Shown here one piece after another: positions 1 through 10,287 of a stretch of 64,000 nucleotides of DNA. The DNA comes from Caulobacter sp. RHG1. GTDB taxonomy: Bacteria; Pseudomonadota; Alphaproteobacteria; Caulobacterales; Caulobacteraceae. The DNA lies in assembly GCF_013181195.1 (NCBI RefSeq), contig NZ_SMZP01000002.1:788522-852521 (forward strand). Reading direction: 5' to 3'. The notes under the pieces are model-generated. The model saw nothing but the letters and a program-made list of their open reading frames with translations, had not been told where the DNA came from and made no database searches. The stretch's first letter is position 1, and the number at the start of each line of letters is the position of its first letter. The translations under genes were made by a program, and so were the position numbers.

Positions 1-172
1 AGGAGACAACCGCGTGAAACGATAGCGACGTTATGCAAGACTATCGCAACAAGCGTGCATGAACATTTGGTCATGAACGTCGAAGCCTCTCCCCTGTGGC
101 GCCAAGTCAACTGACAGCGCCCTCAGAATTCCCGCGTTGTCCCGTCCGACGGCCGGGCCTAGGTCGCAGAGT

Positions 173-1129
173 ATGGCCCTGACCCAATTCGCCCCCGCTA
201 TGACGCCGGACCTGACGGCGCTCTCGCCCGCCCGGCTGACGCACCTCCAGCGCCTGGAGGCCGAGAGCATCCACATCCTGCGGGAAGTGGCGGCTGAGTG
301 CGAACGCCCGGTCATGCTGTACTCGATCGGCAAGGACAGCGCGGTGATGCTGCACCTGGCCGCCAAGGCCTTCTACCCCAGCAAGCCGCCCTTCCCGCTG
401 CTGCACGTCGACACGACCTGGAAGTTCCGGGACATGTACGCCCTGCGCGACAAGGTGGCGTCCGAGCTGGGCTTCGACCTGCTGGTCCACAAGAACCCCG
501 ACGCCGAGGCCCGCGGCGTCAATCCGTTCGACCACGGCAGCGCCCTGCACACCGATCTGTGGAAGACCGAAGGCCTCAAGCAGGCCCTGTCCAAGTACGG
601 CTTCGACGCGGCCTTCGGCGGCGCCCGCCGCGACGAGGAGAAAAGCCGCGCCAAGGAGCGGGTTTTCTCGTTCCGCTCGTCCGAGCACCGCTGGGACCCG
701 AAGAACCAGCGGCCCGAGTTGTGGAACCTCTACAACACCCGCAAGCACCCCGGTGAGAGCCTGCGCGTCTTCCCGATCTCGAACTGGACCGAGCTGGACG
801 TCTGGCAATACATCCATCTGGAGAACATCCCGATCGTGCCGCTGTACTTCGCGGCCGAGCGGCCGGTGGTCGAGCGCGACGGCGCGCTGATCATGGTCGA
901 CGACGACCGCTTCCGCCTGCGCGAGGGCGAGGTCCCGCAGCTGAAGAGCGTCCGTTTCCGCACCCTGGGCTGCTACCCGCTGACCGGCGCGGTCGAGAGC
1001 ACCGCCGCCACCCTCCCCCAGGTCATCCAGGAAATGCTGCTGACCACGACCAGCGAGCGCCAGGGCCGGGTCATCGACCACGACCAGTCCGCCTCGATGG
1101 AGAAGAAGAAGCAGGAAGGCTACTTCTGA
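173..1129 (+). CDS. cysD: Sulfate adenylyltransferase subunit 2 (CysD)
   Basis: Small, catalytic subunit of ATP sulfurylase, which makes adenosine 5'-phosphosulfate from ATP and sulfate in assimilatory sulfate reduction. The 318-residue product carries the PP-loop SIGKDS at residues 51-56. The family blocks [27 protein letters not shown] and [11 protein letters not shown] are also present, and it ends in the usual GYF. The ATG at 173 is chosen. An in-frame TTG at 137 and an ATG at 200 are alternatives, and no strong ribosome site decides between them. The stop overlaps the cysNC start by one base (TGATG), so the two are translationally coupled and their products form the heterodimer. Confidence 0.96.
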   Translation: MALTQFAPAMTPDLTALSPARLTHLQRLEAESIHILREVAAECERPVMLYSIGKDSAVMLHLAAKAFYPSKPPFPLLHVDTTWKFRDMYALRDKVASELGFDLLVHKNPDAEARGVNPFDHGSALHTDLWKTEGLKQALSKYGFDAAFGGARRDEEKSRAKERVFSFRSSEHRWDPKNQRPELWNLYNTRKHPGESLRVFPISNWTELDVWQYIHLENIPIVPLYFAAERPVVERDGALIMVDDDRFRLREGEVPQLKSVRFRTLGCYPLTGAVESTAATLPQVIQEMLLTTTSERQGRVIDHDQSASMEKKKQEGYF

Positions 1130-3036
1130 TGGCTCACCAGTCCGCCCTGATCGCAGAAGACATCGACGCCTATCTGCACCAGCACCAGCACAAGTCGCTG
1201 CTGCGCTTCATCACCTGCGGCAGCGTCGACGACGGCAAGTCCACCCTGATCGGTCGCCTGCTGTACGACAGCAAGATGATCTTCGAGGACCAGATGGCGG
1301 CCCTCGAGGCCGACTCCAAGCGGGTCGGCACGCAGGGCGGCGCGATCGACTTCGCCCTGCTGGTCGATGGTCTGGCCGCCGAACGCGAGCAAGGCATCAC
1401 CATCGACGTCGCCTACCGCTTCTTCTCGACCGAGAAGCGCAAGTTCATCGTCGCCGACACCCCCGGCCACGAGCAGTACACCCGCAACATGGTCACCGGC
1501 GCCTCGACCGCCGACGCGGCCGTGATCCTGATCGACGCCCGCAAGGGCGTGCTGACCCAGACCCGTCGCCACAGCTATCTCGTGTCCCTGCTGGGCATCC
1601 GCCACGTGGTGCTGGCGGTGAACAAAATGGACCTGGTCGGCTGGAACCCGGCCGTGTTCGACCAGATCGTCGCCGACTACCGCGCCTTCGCCGAGCAGAT
1701 CGGCCTTACCGTCTTCACCCCAATCCCGATCTCGGGCCTGGGCGGCGACAACATCGCCAGCCGCAGCGAAGAGACGCCCTGGTTCAAGGGCCCGATCCTG
1801 ATGGACTGGCTGGAGGGCGTGGAGGTCGAGGACGACCTGCAGTCCAAGCCCTTCCGCATGCCGGTGCAGTGGGTCAATCGCCCGAACCTGGACTTCCGCG
1901 GCTTCTCGGGCCTGATCGCCTCGGGCTCGATCAAGCCGGGCGACCGCATCCGCGCCCTGCCCTCGGGCCGCGAGAGCCGGGTGGCCCGCATCGTCACCCT
2001 GCCGGGCGATCTCGACCAGGCCGTCGCCGGTCAGTCGGTGACCCTGACCCTGGAAGACGAGATCGACATCTCGCGCGGCGACGTCATCGCCGCCGCCGAC
2101 GCGCCGGCGCCAGTCGCCAATCAGTTCGAGGCCACCGTCGTCTGGATGGACGACGAGCCCCTGCCGCCCGGTCGCACCTATCTGCTGAAGCTGGGGGCCC
2201 GAACGGTCGGCGCCAGCGTCACCGACATCAAACACCGCGTGAACGTCAACACGCTGGAGAAGACGGCCGCCAAGCGCCTGGAGCTCAACGAGATCGGGGT
2301 CTGCAACCTCTCGCTGGACCAGGCCATCCCGTTCGAGGCCTATGCCGACAACCGCGCCATGGGCGGCTTCATCCTGGTCGATCGCCTCAGCAATCGCACC
2401 GTCGGCGCGGGCCTACTGAACTTCGCCCTGCGCCGAGCCGAGAACGTCCACTGGCAGCACACCGACATCAGCAAGGCCTCGCGCGCCGCCCTCAAGCGCC
2501 AGCGCGGCCAGGTGGTCTGGCTGACCGGCCTGTCGGGCGCCGGCAAGTCGACCATCGCCAACCTGGTGGAAAAGCGCCTGCACGCTCTCGGCCGCCACAC
2601 CTATCTGCTGGACGGCGACAATGTCCGCCACGGCCTGAACAAGGACCTGGGCTTCACCGAGGAGGACCGCGTCGAGAACATCCGCCGGGTCGCTGAGGTG
2701 GCCAAGCTGATGGTCGACGCCGGGCTGATCGTGCTGACCGCCTTCATCTCGCCGTTCCGCGCCGAACGCCAGCTGGCCCGCGACCTTCTGGACGACGGCG
2801 AGTTCATCGAGGTCTTCGTCGACACGCCGCTGGCCGTCGCCGAAGCCCGCGACGTAAAAGGCCTCTACAAGAAGGCCCGCGCTGGCGACTTGAAGAACTT
2901 CACCGGCATCGACAGCCCTTATGAGGCGCCCGAGACGCCCGAACTGCGCATCGACACCACCGCGATCGATCCCGTGGAGGCGGCCGAGCAGATCGTCGCG
3001 TGGCTGGAAGGCCGCGAGATCGACTACGACATCTGA
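1129..3036 (+). CDS. cysNC: Bifunctional sulfate adenylyltransferase subunit 1 / APS kinase (CysNC)
   Basis: Fusion protein of 635 residues. Residues 1 to about 440 are the CysN GTPase, which drives ATP sulfurylase: P-loop GSVDDGKS at 31-38, DTPGHEQY near 109 and NKMD near 165, followed by EF-Tu-like beta barrels. Residues from about 455 to the end are APS kinase, with P-loop GLSGAGKST near 467-475 and the FISPFRAER segment holding the phospho-acceptor serine region. Together with CysD it turns sulfate into PAPS. Such NodQ-like fusions are common in alphaproteobacteria. The gene ends just before a large inverted repeat (3048-3146) that could act as its terminator. Confidence 0.96.
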   Translation: MAHQSALIAEDIDAYLHQHQHKSLLRFITCGSVDDGKSTLIGRLLYDSKMIFEDQMAALEADSKRVGTQGGAIDFALLVDGLAAEREQGITIDVAYRFFSTEKRKFIVADTPGHEQYTRNMVTGASTADAAVILIDARKGVLTQTRRHSYLVSLLGIRHVVLAVNKMDLVGWNPAVFDQIVADYRAFAEQIGLTVFTPIPISGLGGDNIASRSEETPWFKGPILMDWLEGVEVEDDLQSKPFRMPVQWVNRPNLDFRGFSGLIASGSIKPGDRIRALPSGRESRVARIVTLPGDLDQAVAGQSVTLTLEDEIDISRGDVIAAADAPAPVANQFEATVVWMDDEPLPPGRTYLLKLGARTVGASVTDIKHRVNVNTLEKTAAKRLELNEIGVCNLSLDQAIPFEAYADNRAMGGFILVDRLSNRTVGAGLLNFALRRAENVHWQHTDISKASRAALKRQRGQVVWLTGLSGAGKSTIANLVEKRLHALGRHTYLLDGDNVRHGLNKDLGFTEEDRVENIRRVAEVAKLMVDAGLIVLTAFISPFRAERQLARDLLDDGEFIEVFVDTPLAVAEARDVKGLYKKARAGDLKNFTGIDSPYEAPETPELRIDTTAIDPVEAAEQIVAWLEGREIDYDI

Positions 3037-3047
3037 TCTCCTTCTTC

Positions 3048-3146
3048 GCTCATCCCCACGAAAGCGGGGACCCAAGCGGCGCTGATCGTTCGCGCGGCGC
3101 TTGGATTTGAGCATCAGCTTGGGTCCCCGCTTTCGCGGGGATGAGC
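3048..3146. repeat. Dispersed palindromic element (REP-like), 30-bp arms
   Basis: The left arm 3048-3077 and right arm 3117-3146 are inverted copies with one mismatch in 30 bases. Each arm also contains its own small palindrome (CCCCGCTTTCGCGGGG in the right arm). The arm text matches the type of intergenic palindrome widespread in Caulobacter and relatives. It lies between convergent genes, where it can fold as a long hairpin and may terminate both. The right arm is translated as the C-terminus of the MFS gene on the minus strand. Confidence 0.88.
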
Positions 3147-4334
3147 GGTGTTGGGGCGTTGGGCCCGCCTCCACAAAAGCACCGCGCCGCCCAGGCCCAG
3201 CAGGGCCATGGCGGCGGTGGCTCCGTAGCCGCCCGCGCCGAAGGCGTCGAACAGCGGACCTGACGCCAAGGTCGCGATACCCAGGGTGAAGCCCGACGAC
3301 AGCGCAGAGTTGATCGCCTGAGCCGGCGACGCGGCCGACGGCGGGGCCAGCTTCTCGATCAGCCGCAGAGAGGCCAGGAAGCTGGCGGCGAAGGTCAGGG
3401 CATGCAGGGCCTGCAGCGGAAACAGCGCCCAAAGCGGCGGCTCGAAGGCGTAGAGCGTCCAGCGCAGCACCGCCGCGCCCGCCCCCAGGATCAGGAACAG
3501 CTCGGGTCCCCAGCGGCGACGCAGCGGTTCCAGGAACCACATGAAGCCGACTTCGACGGCGACGCCCACGCCCCACAGGACGCCAATCATCGGCTCGCTG
3601 ATCCCCTGCTTGCGCCAGAGGATGGCCGAGAAGCCGTAGTAGAACGCGTGAGCCCCCTGGATCAGGCCCGCCGTGACCACCGCCAGCACGAAGGTGCGGT
3701 TGCGCATCAGGTCGCCCAGGCCCCTCCAGCGCTCGGACCGGGCCGGCTTGGCGCCCTCGGCGTGGACCCGCTCGGGTGGAATCAGGGTCGCGGCGGCGAT
3801 GGCGGCGATGAAGCAGGCGGCGGCGACCCAGACGGCGATGATCGTCGGCGCGACCAGCGTTAGGATCACGCCCATGGCCAGGTTGGCGACGATGAAGGCG
3901 CTCGAGCCCATGCCGCGCGGAATGCCGTAGTTGAAGCTCTCGGTCCGCGCCCGGCGCAGGGTGATGACGTCGGTCAGGGGCGAGACGGTCGACAGCAGGG
4001 TCTGGCCGATGAACCAGAACAGGATCAGCCACAGCAGGCTGTGGGTCGCCAGGAGGCCCGCATAGCCCAGGCCCGCCCCGACCAGCAGCAAGATCATCGG
4101 CGTGCGGCGCAGGGTGAAGCCGTCGGCCCACACCGCCAGGGCCGGGCCGGTGAAAGGCTTCAGCAGTAGCGGCAGGGCCAGGATCAGGCCGATCTGGCCG
4201 CCGTCCATGCCACGATCGCGCAGATAGGTGCCGATATACGGCAGGCTGACGCCGGTGCTCAGATAGATCGCGGCGTAGAACAGGCTGAGGCGGACAAGAC
4301 TCGAGAGTCCCGACCTGTCCGCCCCATCCGTCAT
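3114..4334 (-). CDS. MFS transporter, HcaT/phenylpropionate-like
   Basis: Inner-membrane major facilitator protein of 406 residues with about 12 hydrophobic segments. The start (LVRLSLFYAAIYLSTGVSLPY) and the arrangement fit the MFS_1_like group that includes the 3-phenylpropionate transporter HcaT. The substrate cannot be told from sequence. The last dozen codons (…NTAHPRESGDPS) lie wholly inside the right arm of the palindrome at 3117-3146, and the stop is in its loop, so the repeat has replaced or extended the native C-terminus. It ends one base before metG's stop region (metG ends at 4336), suggesting cotranscription after metG. Confidence 0.85.
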   Translation of the reverse strand: MTDGADRSGLSSLVRLSLFYAAIYLSTGVSLPYIGTYLRDRGMDGGQIGLILALPLLLKPFTGPALAVWADGFTLRRTPMILLLVGAGLGYAGLLATHSLLWLILFWFIGQTLLSTVSPLTDVITLRRARTESFNYGIPRGMGSSAFIVANLAMGVILTLVAPTIIAVWVAAACFIAAIAAATLIPPERVHAEGAKPARSERWRGLGDLMRNRTFVLAVVTAGLIQGAHAFYYGFSAILWRKQGISEPMIGVLWGVGVAVEVGFMWFLEPLRRRWGPELFLILGAGAAVLRWTLYAFEPPLWALFPLQALHALTFAASFLASLRLIEKLAPPSAASPAQAINSALSSGFTLGIATLASGPLFDAFGAGGYGATAAMALLGLGGAVLLWRRAQRPNTAHPRESGDPS

Positions 4335-4335
4335 G

Positions 4336-6045
4336 CTATTCGGCGCCGCCGAAGCGGGCCGTCCACTCGGCGATCTGCTCGTCTTCGATCTTCTTGAACA
4401 GGACCTCCGGCACGGTCAGCGCCTGGCCGACCGGCAGCTTGTCCAGCTCGGCCTTGGCGTCGTTCGACGGCCATTGCGCCGGATAGTCCAGGCTCATCGC
4501 CGCGCCGATCGTCTCGGCCGCGAACGGGATGAACGGGGCCGAGATCTTGGCGTACAGCGCCACCAGGTTCAGGGCGGTGCGGACGATGACGGCGGCGCGG
4601 TCGCGATCGGTCTTGATCGCGGTCCACGGCGCGGCTTCCTGAAGGTACTCGTTGCCGACCACCCACAGCGCTCGCAGCGCCTGGGCGCTCTTGCGCATCT
4701 CGATGGCGTCCATCTGCTCGGTAAGATCGGCCAGGCGCGCCGAGACGTCGGCGAACAGCTTCTCTTCCAGCGGGCCAGGCTCGCCGCCCGCCGGGACGAC
4801 GCCTTCGAACTTGCTCTCGTTGAACTTCAGGATGCGGTTGACGAAGTTACCCAGCACGTCGGCCAAGTCGCGATTCACGGCGCTGGCGAACATCTCCCAG
4901 GTGAAGGCCGTGTCGCTGCCTTCCGGCGAGTTGGCGGTCAGGTACCAGCGCCACAGGTCCGGCGGCAGGATGTCCAGGGCCGCGTCCATGAACACGCCGC
5001 GCTTGTTGCTGGTCGAGAACTTGCCGCCGTACCAGTTCAGCCAGTTGAAGGCCTTGAGCATGTCGACGCTCTTCCACGGCTCTTCCGAGCCCAGGATGGT
5101 CGCCGGGAAGCTGACGGTGTGGAACGCCACATTGTCCTTGCCCATGAACTGGACGTAGCGGACGTCGTCGGCGCCCTCGTCGGTGCGCCACCAGCGCTTC
5201 CAGTCGCGGTCGGCGCCGCCCTCGGCCCACTCCTGGGTGGCGGCGATGTATTCGATCGGCGCATCGAACCAGACGTAGAAGACCTTGTCCTCGAAGCCCG
5301 GACGCGGAACGCCGTCCTTGGCCACGGGAACGCCCCAGGCCAGGTCGCGGGTGATGCCGCGATCGATCAGCCCCTCGTCCAGGAACTTGTAGGCGATCGA
5401 GCGCGCCAGTTGCGGCCAGTCGCCATGGCTGTCGACCCAGGCGCGGATCTTGTCCTGCATCTTGGTCTGCAGCAGGTACAGGTGACGCGTGTCGCGCACC
5501 TCGATGTTGCGCGAACCCGAGATCACCGAATAGGGCTCGATCAGGTCGGTCGGGTCCAGCAGGTTGCCACAGTTGTCGCACTGGTCGCCGCGGGCCTTCT
5601 CGAACTTGCAGTGCGGGCAGGTCCCCTCGACATAGCGGTCGGGCAGGAAGCGCTTGTCGTCGACCGAATAGACCATCTGGTCGACGCGTTCCTCGATCAG
5701 GCCGTGATCCTCCAGGGCCTGGCAGAAGTGCTGGGTCAGGCGATGGTTCTGCGGTGACGACGAGCGGCCAAAGTGGTCCCACGACAGGCCGAACGCGCGG
5801 CCCACATCGTGCTGCAGCACGTGTTGCTCGGCGCAGTAGGTGGCGACGTCCTGGCCCGCGGCGGTGGCGGCGAGTTCCGCCGGCGTCCCGTGTTCGTCCG
5901 TGGCGCAGATGTAGAGCGTCTCGTGGCCTTGCGAGCGCTTGAACCGCGCATAGACGTCCGCCGGCAGCATCGACCCCGCCAGATTGCCCAGGTGCTTGAT
6001 GCCGTTGATGTACGGCAGGGCGGAGGTGATCAGGATGCGAGCCAT
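4336..6045 (-). CDS. metG: Methionyl-tRNA synthetase (MetG)
   Basis: Cytoplasmic enzyme charging tRNA-Met, 569 residues. The ATG at 6045 gives [15 protein letters not shown], the standard class I start. The HIGH-type signature is HLGN at 18-21 and the KMSKS-type loop is KFSTS near 340. A zinc knuckle with two CxxC pairs (CPHC … CDNC) lies near 140-158. The open frame continues upstream of 6045, but that part runs through a palindromic repeat and is not family-like. The protein lacks the C-terminal dimerisation (EMAP-like) domain of the longer forms. The MFS gene follows immediately downstream. Confidence 0.97.
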   Translation of the reverse strand: MARILITSALPYINGIKHLGNLAGSMLPADVYARFKRSQGHETLYICATDEHGTPAELAATAAGQDVATYCAEQHVLQHDVGRAFGLSWDHFGRSSSPQNHRLTQHFCQALEDHGLIEERVDQMVYSVDDKRFLPDRYVEGTCPHCKFEKARGDQCDNCGNLLDPTDLIEPYSVISGSRNIEVRDTRHLYLLQTKMQDKIRAWVDSHGDWPQLARSIAYKFLDEGLIDRGITRDLAWGVPVAKDGVPRPGFEDKVFYVWFDAPIEYIAATQEWAEGGADRDWKRWWRTDEGADDVRYVQFMGKDNVAFHTVSFPATILGSEEPWKSVDMLKAFNWLNWYGGKFSTSNKRGVFMDAALDILPPDLWRWYLTANSPEGSDTAFTWEMFASAVNRDLADVLGNFVNRILKFNESKFEGVVPAGGEPGPLEEKLFADVSARLADLTEQMDAIEMRKSAQALRALWVVGNEYLQEAAPWTAIKTDRDRAAVIVRTALNLVALYAKISAPFIPFAAETIGAAMSLDYPAQWPSNDAKAELDKLPVGQALTVPEVLFKKIEDEQIAEWTARFGGAE

Positions 6046-6447
6046 GAGGGCGCGGCCTTTCGGGGGAGTCACGGGAAGCGAAGAAGCGTCCGCATATAGA
6101 AGGGTCGGGCCGGAAGGGAAAGCCGTGCGTCCTTCGAGGCTCGCCTGCGGCTCGCACCTCAGGATGAGGAATTCAGGACAAAGCTCCTCATCCTGAGGCG
6201 CCCGCGCAGCGGGCCTCGAAGGACGCACGGCTTCGCAGCCTCACGCGGCTTCACCGCTGAAGTCATGGGAAGGGGCTGCGGAGCGCCGGGCCACGCCCGG
6301 AAGAGCTTGAGTCAGTTACCGTTCCGACGCAGCAGATGCTCCGCGCGATCGTTATCCGCCAGCGTCCCGTCGGGTGGGCCAGTATAGGCCTGGACAGACC
6401 CCTTTGCCTTCAATCACGTCGACGGCGGGCGGGTGAGCCCGGCAAGC
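6046..6447. other. 402-bp intergenic region with an inverted repeat
   Basis: This lies between the metG start and the ynfA-like stop. It holds the palindromic element at 6121-6232. I see no convincing gene, tRNA or riboswitch in the remainder (6233-6447). A weak -10-like TATATG reads toward metG near 6095-6100, but no -35 box matches it. Confidence 0.6.
6121..6232. repeat. Compound palindromic element upstream of metG
   Basis: The outer arms 6121-6140 and 6213-6232 are perfect 20-base inverted copies (AGCCGTGCGTCCTTCGAGGC). A second pair, CCTCAGGATGAGGA at 6157-6170 and its complement at 6185-6198, nests inside. The total of 112 bp can fold as one long branched hairpin. It differs in sequence from the element at 3048, so a second repeat family is present. 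It sits in the metG leader or promoter region. Confidence 0.85.
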
Positions 6448-6774
6448 TCAGCCCCCTCGCGGCCCCAGCAGGATCACCGCCGCGCCAGCCAGGCAGATCG
6501 CGCCGCCGATCAGGTCCCAGCGGTCGGGCCGCGCGCCTTCCACGAAACGCATCCAGCCGATCGAGGCGACGATGTAGACGCCGCCATAGGCCGCGAAGGC
6601 CCGTCCCGCGACGCTGGCGTCGATCCGGGTCAGCAGCAGGGCGAAGGCGATCAGCGACAGGGCGCCAGGCAGGATCCACCACGGCGAACGGTCCAGGCGC
6701 AGCCAGGCCCAGAAAGCGAAACAGCCGGCGAGTTCGGCCAGGGCCGCCGCCGCATAGACGGCGAAGGTTCCCAT
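6448..6774 (-). CDS. YnfA/UPF0060 family small membrane protein
   Basis: A 108-residue protein with four predicted membrane segments. It has the family signature [20 protein letters not shown] and ends soon after a last helix ([15 protein letters not shown]). YnfA-family proteins resemble small multidrug resistance (DMT) exporters, but a transport role here is inferred only from family. Its ATG overlaps the stop of the ATP12 gene by four bases (ATGA), so the two are probably one transcript. Confidence 0.88.
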   Translation of the reverse strand: MGTFAVYAAAALAELAGCFAFWAWLRLDRSPWWILPGALSLIAFALLLTRIDASVAGRAFAAYGGVYIVASIGWMRFVEGARPDRWDLIGGAICLAGAAVILLGPRGG

Positions 6775-7496
6775 CAGCGCAGGCCTGCGAACCAGCGATC
6801 GATCATCTCGGCTTCCACCGCCAGGGCCGCCGCGCGGGCCGTGGCCTCATCGTCCTGGCCCCACTGCTCGGCCTGGAAGATCTCCTCCAGCCGCGACAGG
6901 TCCAGGGCCCTCGGGCCCGTCAGGCGGCCGGCGCGCACGGCCAGGGCCAGCACCGCCGAGCCAAAGAGGCCGTTGGCGAAGGCCACGCCGCCCAGGGCGA
7001 AATCGTCCAGGGTCAGGAGCAGGGCCTCGACCGCCGCCACGGTGGCCGGCGGCTGCGGCTGGTGGATGACGCCGGCGACCGGGGTGAAGATCAGGCCGTG
7101 TTCGGCCTTGGCCCAGTCCAGGATCGCGCCCCATTCGCGCGCCTGACGCTCGACCAGCGGCGTCGGATGCTCGGCGCGATAGCACAGGTGCTCGGACGCG
7201 GCGTAGGCGGTGATCTCCTGGGCGACGCCGGTGCGGGTTTCGGGAATGCGGTCCAGGGTCGTGAAAGCCAGGCGCGTGGCCGGCATCAGACTGTGGTCGA
7301 TATACTCGACCTGGGCTTCCCACTCGGCGGCGATCATCTCGGCCAGCGCCCGCGTCGGCAGCACCAGCGGCTTCTTGTCCGGCGTCTTGGGCGTGCGGCT
7401 ATCCAGTTGAACAGCAAAGCCGCCTTCTACCGGCGCCGCGGCGGCGGCCTTGTAGAAGCGCTTGGGTTTCAGCAGCAGCTCGGACTTGTCGGACAC
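6774..7496 (-). CDS. ATP12-family F1-ATPase assembly chaperone
   Basis: A 240-residue protein of the ATP12 family, which in mitochondria and alphaproteobacteria binds the F1 alpha subunit during F1F0 ATP synthase assembly. Family blocks seen are RFYKAA near the start, LDSRTPKTP, the segment around [20 protein letters not shown] and [12 protein letters not shown]. The start is a GTG at 7496. It overlaps the ynfA-like gene downstream. Presence of ATP12 supports an alphaproteobacterial host. Confidence 0.92.
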   Translation of the reverse strand: MSDKSELLLKPKRFYKAAAAAPVEGGFAVQLDSRTPKTPDKKPLVLPTRALAEMIAAEWEAQVEYIDHSLMPATRLAFTTLDRIPETRTGVAQEITAYAASEHLCYRAEHPTPLVERQAREWGAILDWAKAEHGLIFTPVAGVIHQPQPPATVAAVEALLLTLDDFALGGVAFANGLFGSAVLALAVRAGRLTGPRALDLSRLEEIFQAEQWGQDDEATARAAALAVEAEMIDRWFAGLR

Positions 7497-7588
7497 GGGA
7501 GAGACTCTTTTCGCCAGCTCGCGACGGAATGGGCCGCCACCGGCGTTGAATGGTCAATGTCGAGTGTTCACGCAAGGGAGAGCGCCGC

Positions 7589-8977
7589 TTGAGCCTGCCC
7601 AGCAAAGATCTGATGGCCGCCGTCGCCGTCACCCGTTTTGGCCTGGGCGCCCGCCCCGGGGAGATCGAGGCCGCCAAGGCCGATCCGCAAGGCTGGCTGA
7701 CCGCCCAGGTGCGCCGCGACGGCGCGGACCTGCCCCAGAGCGACGGCGAGAGCGCCGCCCAACGCTTCGCCTGGATGCGCGACTTCCAGGAGCAGCGCCG
7801 CATGGAGCGCGAACGCAAGGATGGAGAAACGCCCCAGAACGGCGTCGCCTTCATGGACGCCCAGCGTCAGCTGCGCGAGCGGGTCAATGGCGACTTCCTG
7901 GCCCGGGCGCAGTTGGGCGCCAGCACGCCAGCTAGCTTCCGCGAGCGCTGGGCGCTGTTCTGGGCCAACCATTTCACTGTCTCCTCGACCAAGCAGATCA
8001 CCTCGGTGCTGATCGGACCGTTCGAGCGCGAGGCGATCCGGCCCCACGTCTTCGGCCGCTTCGAGGACCTGCTGGTCGCCTCGTCCACCCACCCGGCCAT
8101 GCTGACCTATCTGGATCAGGCTCAGTCGGTGGGTCCGGGCAGCATGGCGGTCAGCCGTCGCCGGCAAGGCCGCGGCGGGCTGAACGAGAACCTGGCGCGC
8201 GAGATCCTCGAGCTGCACACCGTGGGCGTCGACGCCGGCTACAGCCAGGCCGACGTCACCGACTTCGCCCGCGCCCTGACCGGCTTTTCCATCGGTCGCG
8301 ACGCCGAGGACCGCGCCGGCCAGTTCGTGTTCCGCGTCAACACCCATGAACCGGGCGCGCGGAAGATCCTGGGCAAGACCTACGCCGAGGGCGGCGTCGA
8401 CCAGGGCCTGGCGGTGCTGAAGACCCTGGCCGCCGATCAACGCACCGCCCGCCATGTCAGCCGCAAGCTGGCCCGCCACTTCGTGTCGGACACGCCCCCG
8501 CCGGCCCTGGCCGCGCGGCTTGAGAAGCGCTGGATGGACACCGGCGGCGACCTGTCGGCCGTCGCAAAGGCGCTGATCGAGAGCCCGGAGGCCTGGGAGC
8601 CGACGCCGGCCAAGTTCAAGACGCCCTACGAGTTCACCCTGTCGACCTGGCGGCTGATCGGCGCCGAGCCGTCCGCCTATGAGCGCATCGCCCCGGTGCT
8701 GACGGGGATGGGCCAGCGGCCGTTCTACGCCCCCTCCCCCAAGGGCTGGCCTGAGGAGGCGGGCGCCTGGGCCTCGCCCGACGGCCTGATCAAGCGGATG
8801 CAATGGGCGCAGGGCATGGCCGCCGCCGCAGCCGACCGCACCGATCCAAACGCGCTGGCCCTTCAGGCCCTGGGCGCACGTCTGACGCCGCCCGTCGCCA
8901 AGGCCGTGTCGCGGGCCGAGACCCGCCGCGAGGCCTTCGCCCTTCTCGTGATGAGCCCGGAGTTCCAACGCCGATGA
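7589..8977 (+). CDS. DUF1800 domain protein
   Basis: A 462-residue protein of the DUF1800 family, defined here by AVTRFGLGARPGE at the start, the segment ERWALFWANHFTV, LNENLAREILELHTVGV and the C-terminal VMSPEFQRR. A TTG start at 7589 is preferred because AAGGGAGAG lies about 8 bases upstream. An ATG at 7550 lacks such a site. The stop overlaps the next gene (ATGA). DUF1800 and DUF1501 proteins occur as pairs in many bacteria and are thought to act at the cell envelope; the biochemical role is unknown. Confidence 0.92.
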   Translation: MSLPSKDLMAAVAVTRFGLGARPGEIEAAKADPQGWLTAQVRRDGADLPQSDGESAAQRFAWMRDFQEQRRMERERKDGETPQNGVAFMDAQRQLRERVNGDFLARAQLGASTPASFRERWALFWANHFTVSSTKQITSVLIGPFEREAIRPHVFGRFEDLLVASSTHPAMLTYLDQAQSVGPGSMAVSRRRQGRGGLNENLAREILELHTVGVDAGYSQADVTDFARALTGFSIGRDAEDRAGQFVFRVNTHEPGARKILGKTYAEGGVDQGLAVLKTLAADQRTARHVSRKLARHFVSDTPPPALAARLEKRWMDTGGDLSAVAKALIESPEAWEPTPAKFKTPYEFTLSTWRLIGAEPSAYERIAPVLTGMGQRPFYAPSPKGWPEEAGAWASPDGLIKRMQWAQGMAAAAADRTDPNALALQALGARLTPPVAKAVSRAETRREAFALLVMSPEFQRR

Positions 8978-10179
8978 ACGCGCCTCTGAACCGTCGCGCC
9001 CTGCTGGGTCTGGGCATCTCCGTCAGCTTCCTGGGAACCCAGGCCTTCGCCGCGTCCGAGGGTGACCTCGCCAAAAAGAAGCTGGTCGTCGTCATCTGCC
9101 GCGGCGGCATGGACGGCCTGTCCGTCTCCCCCCCGGTGGGTGACCCCGACTATGCGGCCTTGCGCGGCTCGATCGCCATGCGGCCCGACCAGGTGCTGAA
9201 GCTGGACGACACCTTCGGCCTGCATCCTGAGCTGAAGACCGTCCATGCCCTCGCCCAGCAAGGCCAGGCCCGCATCGCCCCGGCCATCGCCAGTCCCGAT
9301 CGCGCCCGCTCGCACTTCGAAGCCCAGGACGTGCTGGAGACCGGCGCGGCCGGCGTCTACGGCGCCGAGACCGGCTGGCTGAACCGCACGCTCGAAGCCC
9401 TGGCTCCCGTCCGCAAGGTCGAAGGCCTGTCTGTCGGGACCACCGCCCCGCTCATCCTGCGCGGCAAGGTGCAGGCGGCCAGTTGGTCGCCCGGCAAGGG
9501 CGTCGACGAGACCGCCCGCCTGCCGACCCTGCTGCAGGATCTCTACAAGACCGATCCGCTCCTGGGCCCCGCCTTCGCGCGCGGCCTCGAGACCGAGACC
9601 ATGGCGCAATTGGCCATGACGGGAATGGCCGCGCCCACAGCCCCCATGGCCGCCCCCCAACCGAACCGCGCAGGCAGCGAGGCCGCGCGCAAGCTGGGCT
9701 CGACTCTGGGCGGCTTCATGATCCAGGCCGGCGGCCCGCAGATCGCGGCCGTGTCGCTGGACGGCTTCGACACCCACGCCGGACAAGCCGGCCAGATCGC
9801 TACGCGCCTGTCCTACATGGACGCGGTGCTGGCGGGCCTGCACACGGGCCTGGGCGCGGAGTGGAAGAACACCGTGGTCGTCGTCGTCACCGAGTTCGGT
9901 CGCACCGCCCGCGTCAACGGCACTGGCGGCACCGACCACGGCACGGGCTCGACCGGCCTGATCCTGGGCGGCGCCCTCAAGCGCGGCGGCATCGTCGGCG
10001 ATTGGCCGACCCTGAAGCAGACCGCTCTGTTCGAGAACCGCGACACCGCCCCGACGCTGGACATGCGCGGCCTGTTCAAGGGCGTGCTGGCCGACCACAT
10101 GGGCGTCGACCGCACGATCCTGGAGAAGCAGGTGTTCCCGGACAGCGCGGGGGCGAAGGCGATGACGGGCTTGGTCTGA
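8974..10179 (+). CDS. DUF1501 domain protein with Tat-type leader
   Basis: A 401-residue partner of the DUF1800 gene, with a 4-base overlap. The N-terminus NRRALLGLGISVSFLG followed by AFA-A is a Tat-like signal with cleavage near residue 27, pointing to export in folded form. The core fits DUF1501: VVVICRGGMDGLS, SRHS-like DRARSHFEAQDVLETG, and the DTHAGQ … TEFGRTARVNGTGGTDHGTG region resembling the alkaline phosphatase fold. The substrate is unknown. Confidence 0.92.
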   Translation: MNAPLNRRALLGLGISVSFLGTQAFAASEGDLAKKKLVVVICRGGMDGLSVSPPVGDPDYAALRGSIAMRPDQVLKLDDTFGLHPELKTVHALAQQGQARIAPAIASPDRARSHFEAQDVLETGAAGVYGAETGWLNRTLEALAPVRKVEGLSVGTTAPLILRGKVQAASWSPGKGVDETARLPTLLQDLYKTDPLLGPAFARGLETETMAQLAMTGMAAPTAPMAAPQPNRAGSEAARKLGSTLGGFMIQAGGPQIAAVSLDGFDTHAGQAGQIATRLSYMDAVLAGLHTGLGAEWKNTVVVVVTEFGRTARVNGTGGTDHGTGSTGLILGGALKRGGIVGDWPTLKQTALFENRDTAPTLDMRGLFKGVLADHMGVDRTILEKQVFPDSAGAKAMTGLV

Positions 10180-10182
10180 CCG

Positions 10183-10273
10183 TCTGCCCCCTCCGGGGGC
10201 GGACGACCGCGCATCGCGCGGTCAGGTGGGGCCAGTGAGGAGAGTGATCTCATACTCGCCCCCTCCGGAGGGG
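10183..10273. repeat. Cluster of three short palindromes between convergent genes
   Basis: Three hairpins lie in 91 bases: TCTGCCCCCTCCGGGGGCGGA at 10183-10203 (imperfect), GACCGCGCATCGCGCGGTC at 10205-10223, and the perfect CCCCTCCGGAGGGG at 10260-10273. They separate the DUF1501 stop from the rluC stop and may terminate either or both. No T-tract follows, so a classic intrinsic terminator is not claimed. Confidence 0.65.
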
Positions 10274-10287
10274 AAGAAGTCTCTGGC

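Noticed and set aside
1..172. A gene at the left edge before cysD
   Set aside because: Short open stretches exist on both strands but none has a family motif or coding bias that can be supported; treated as leader DNA.
6233..6447. tRNA or small RNA in the metG-ynfA gap
   Set aside because: No cloverleaf, TTCGANTCC arm or known small RNA core was found.
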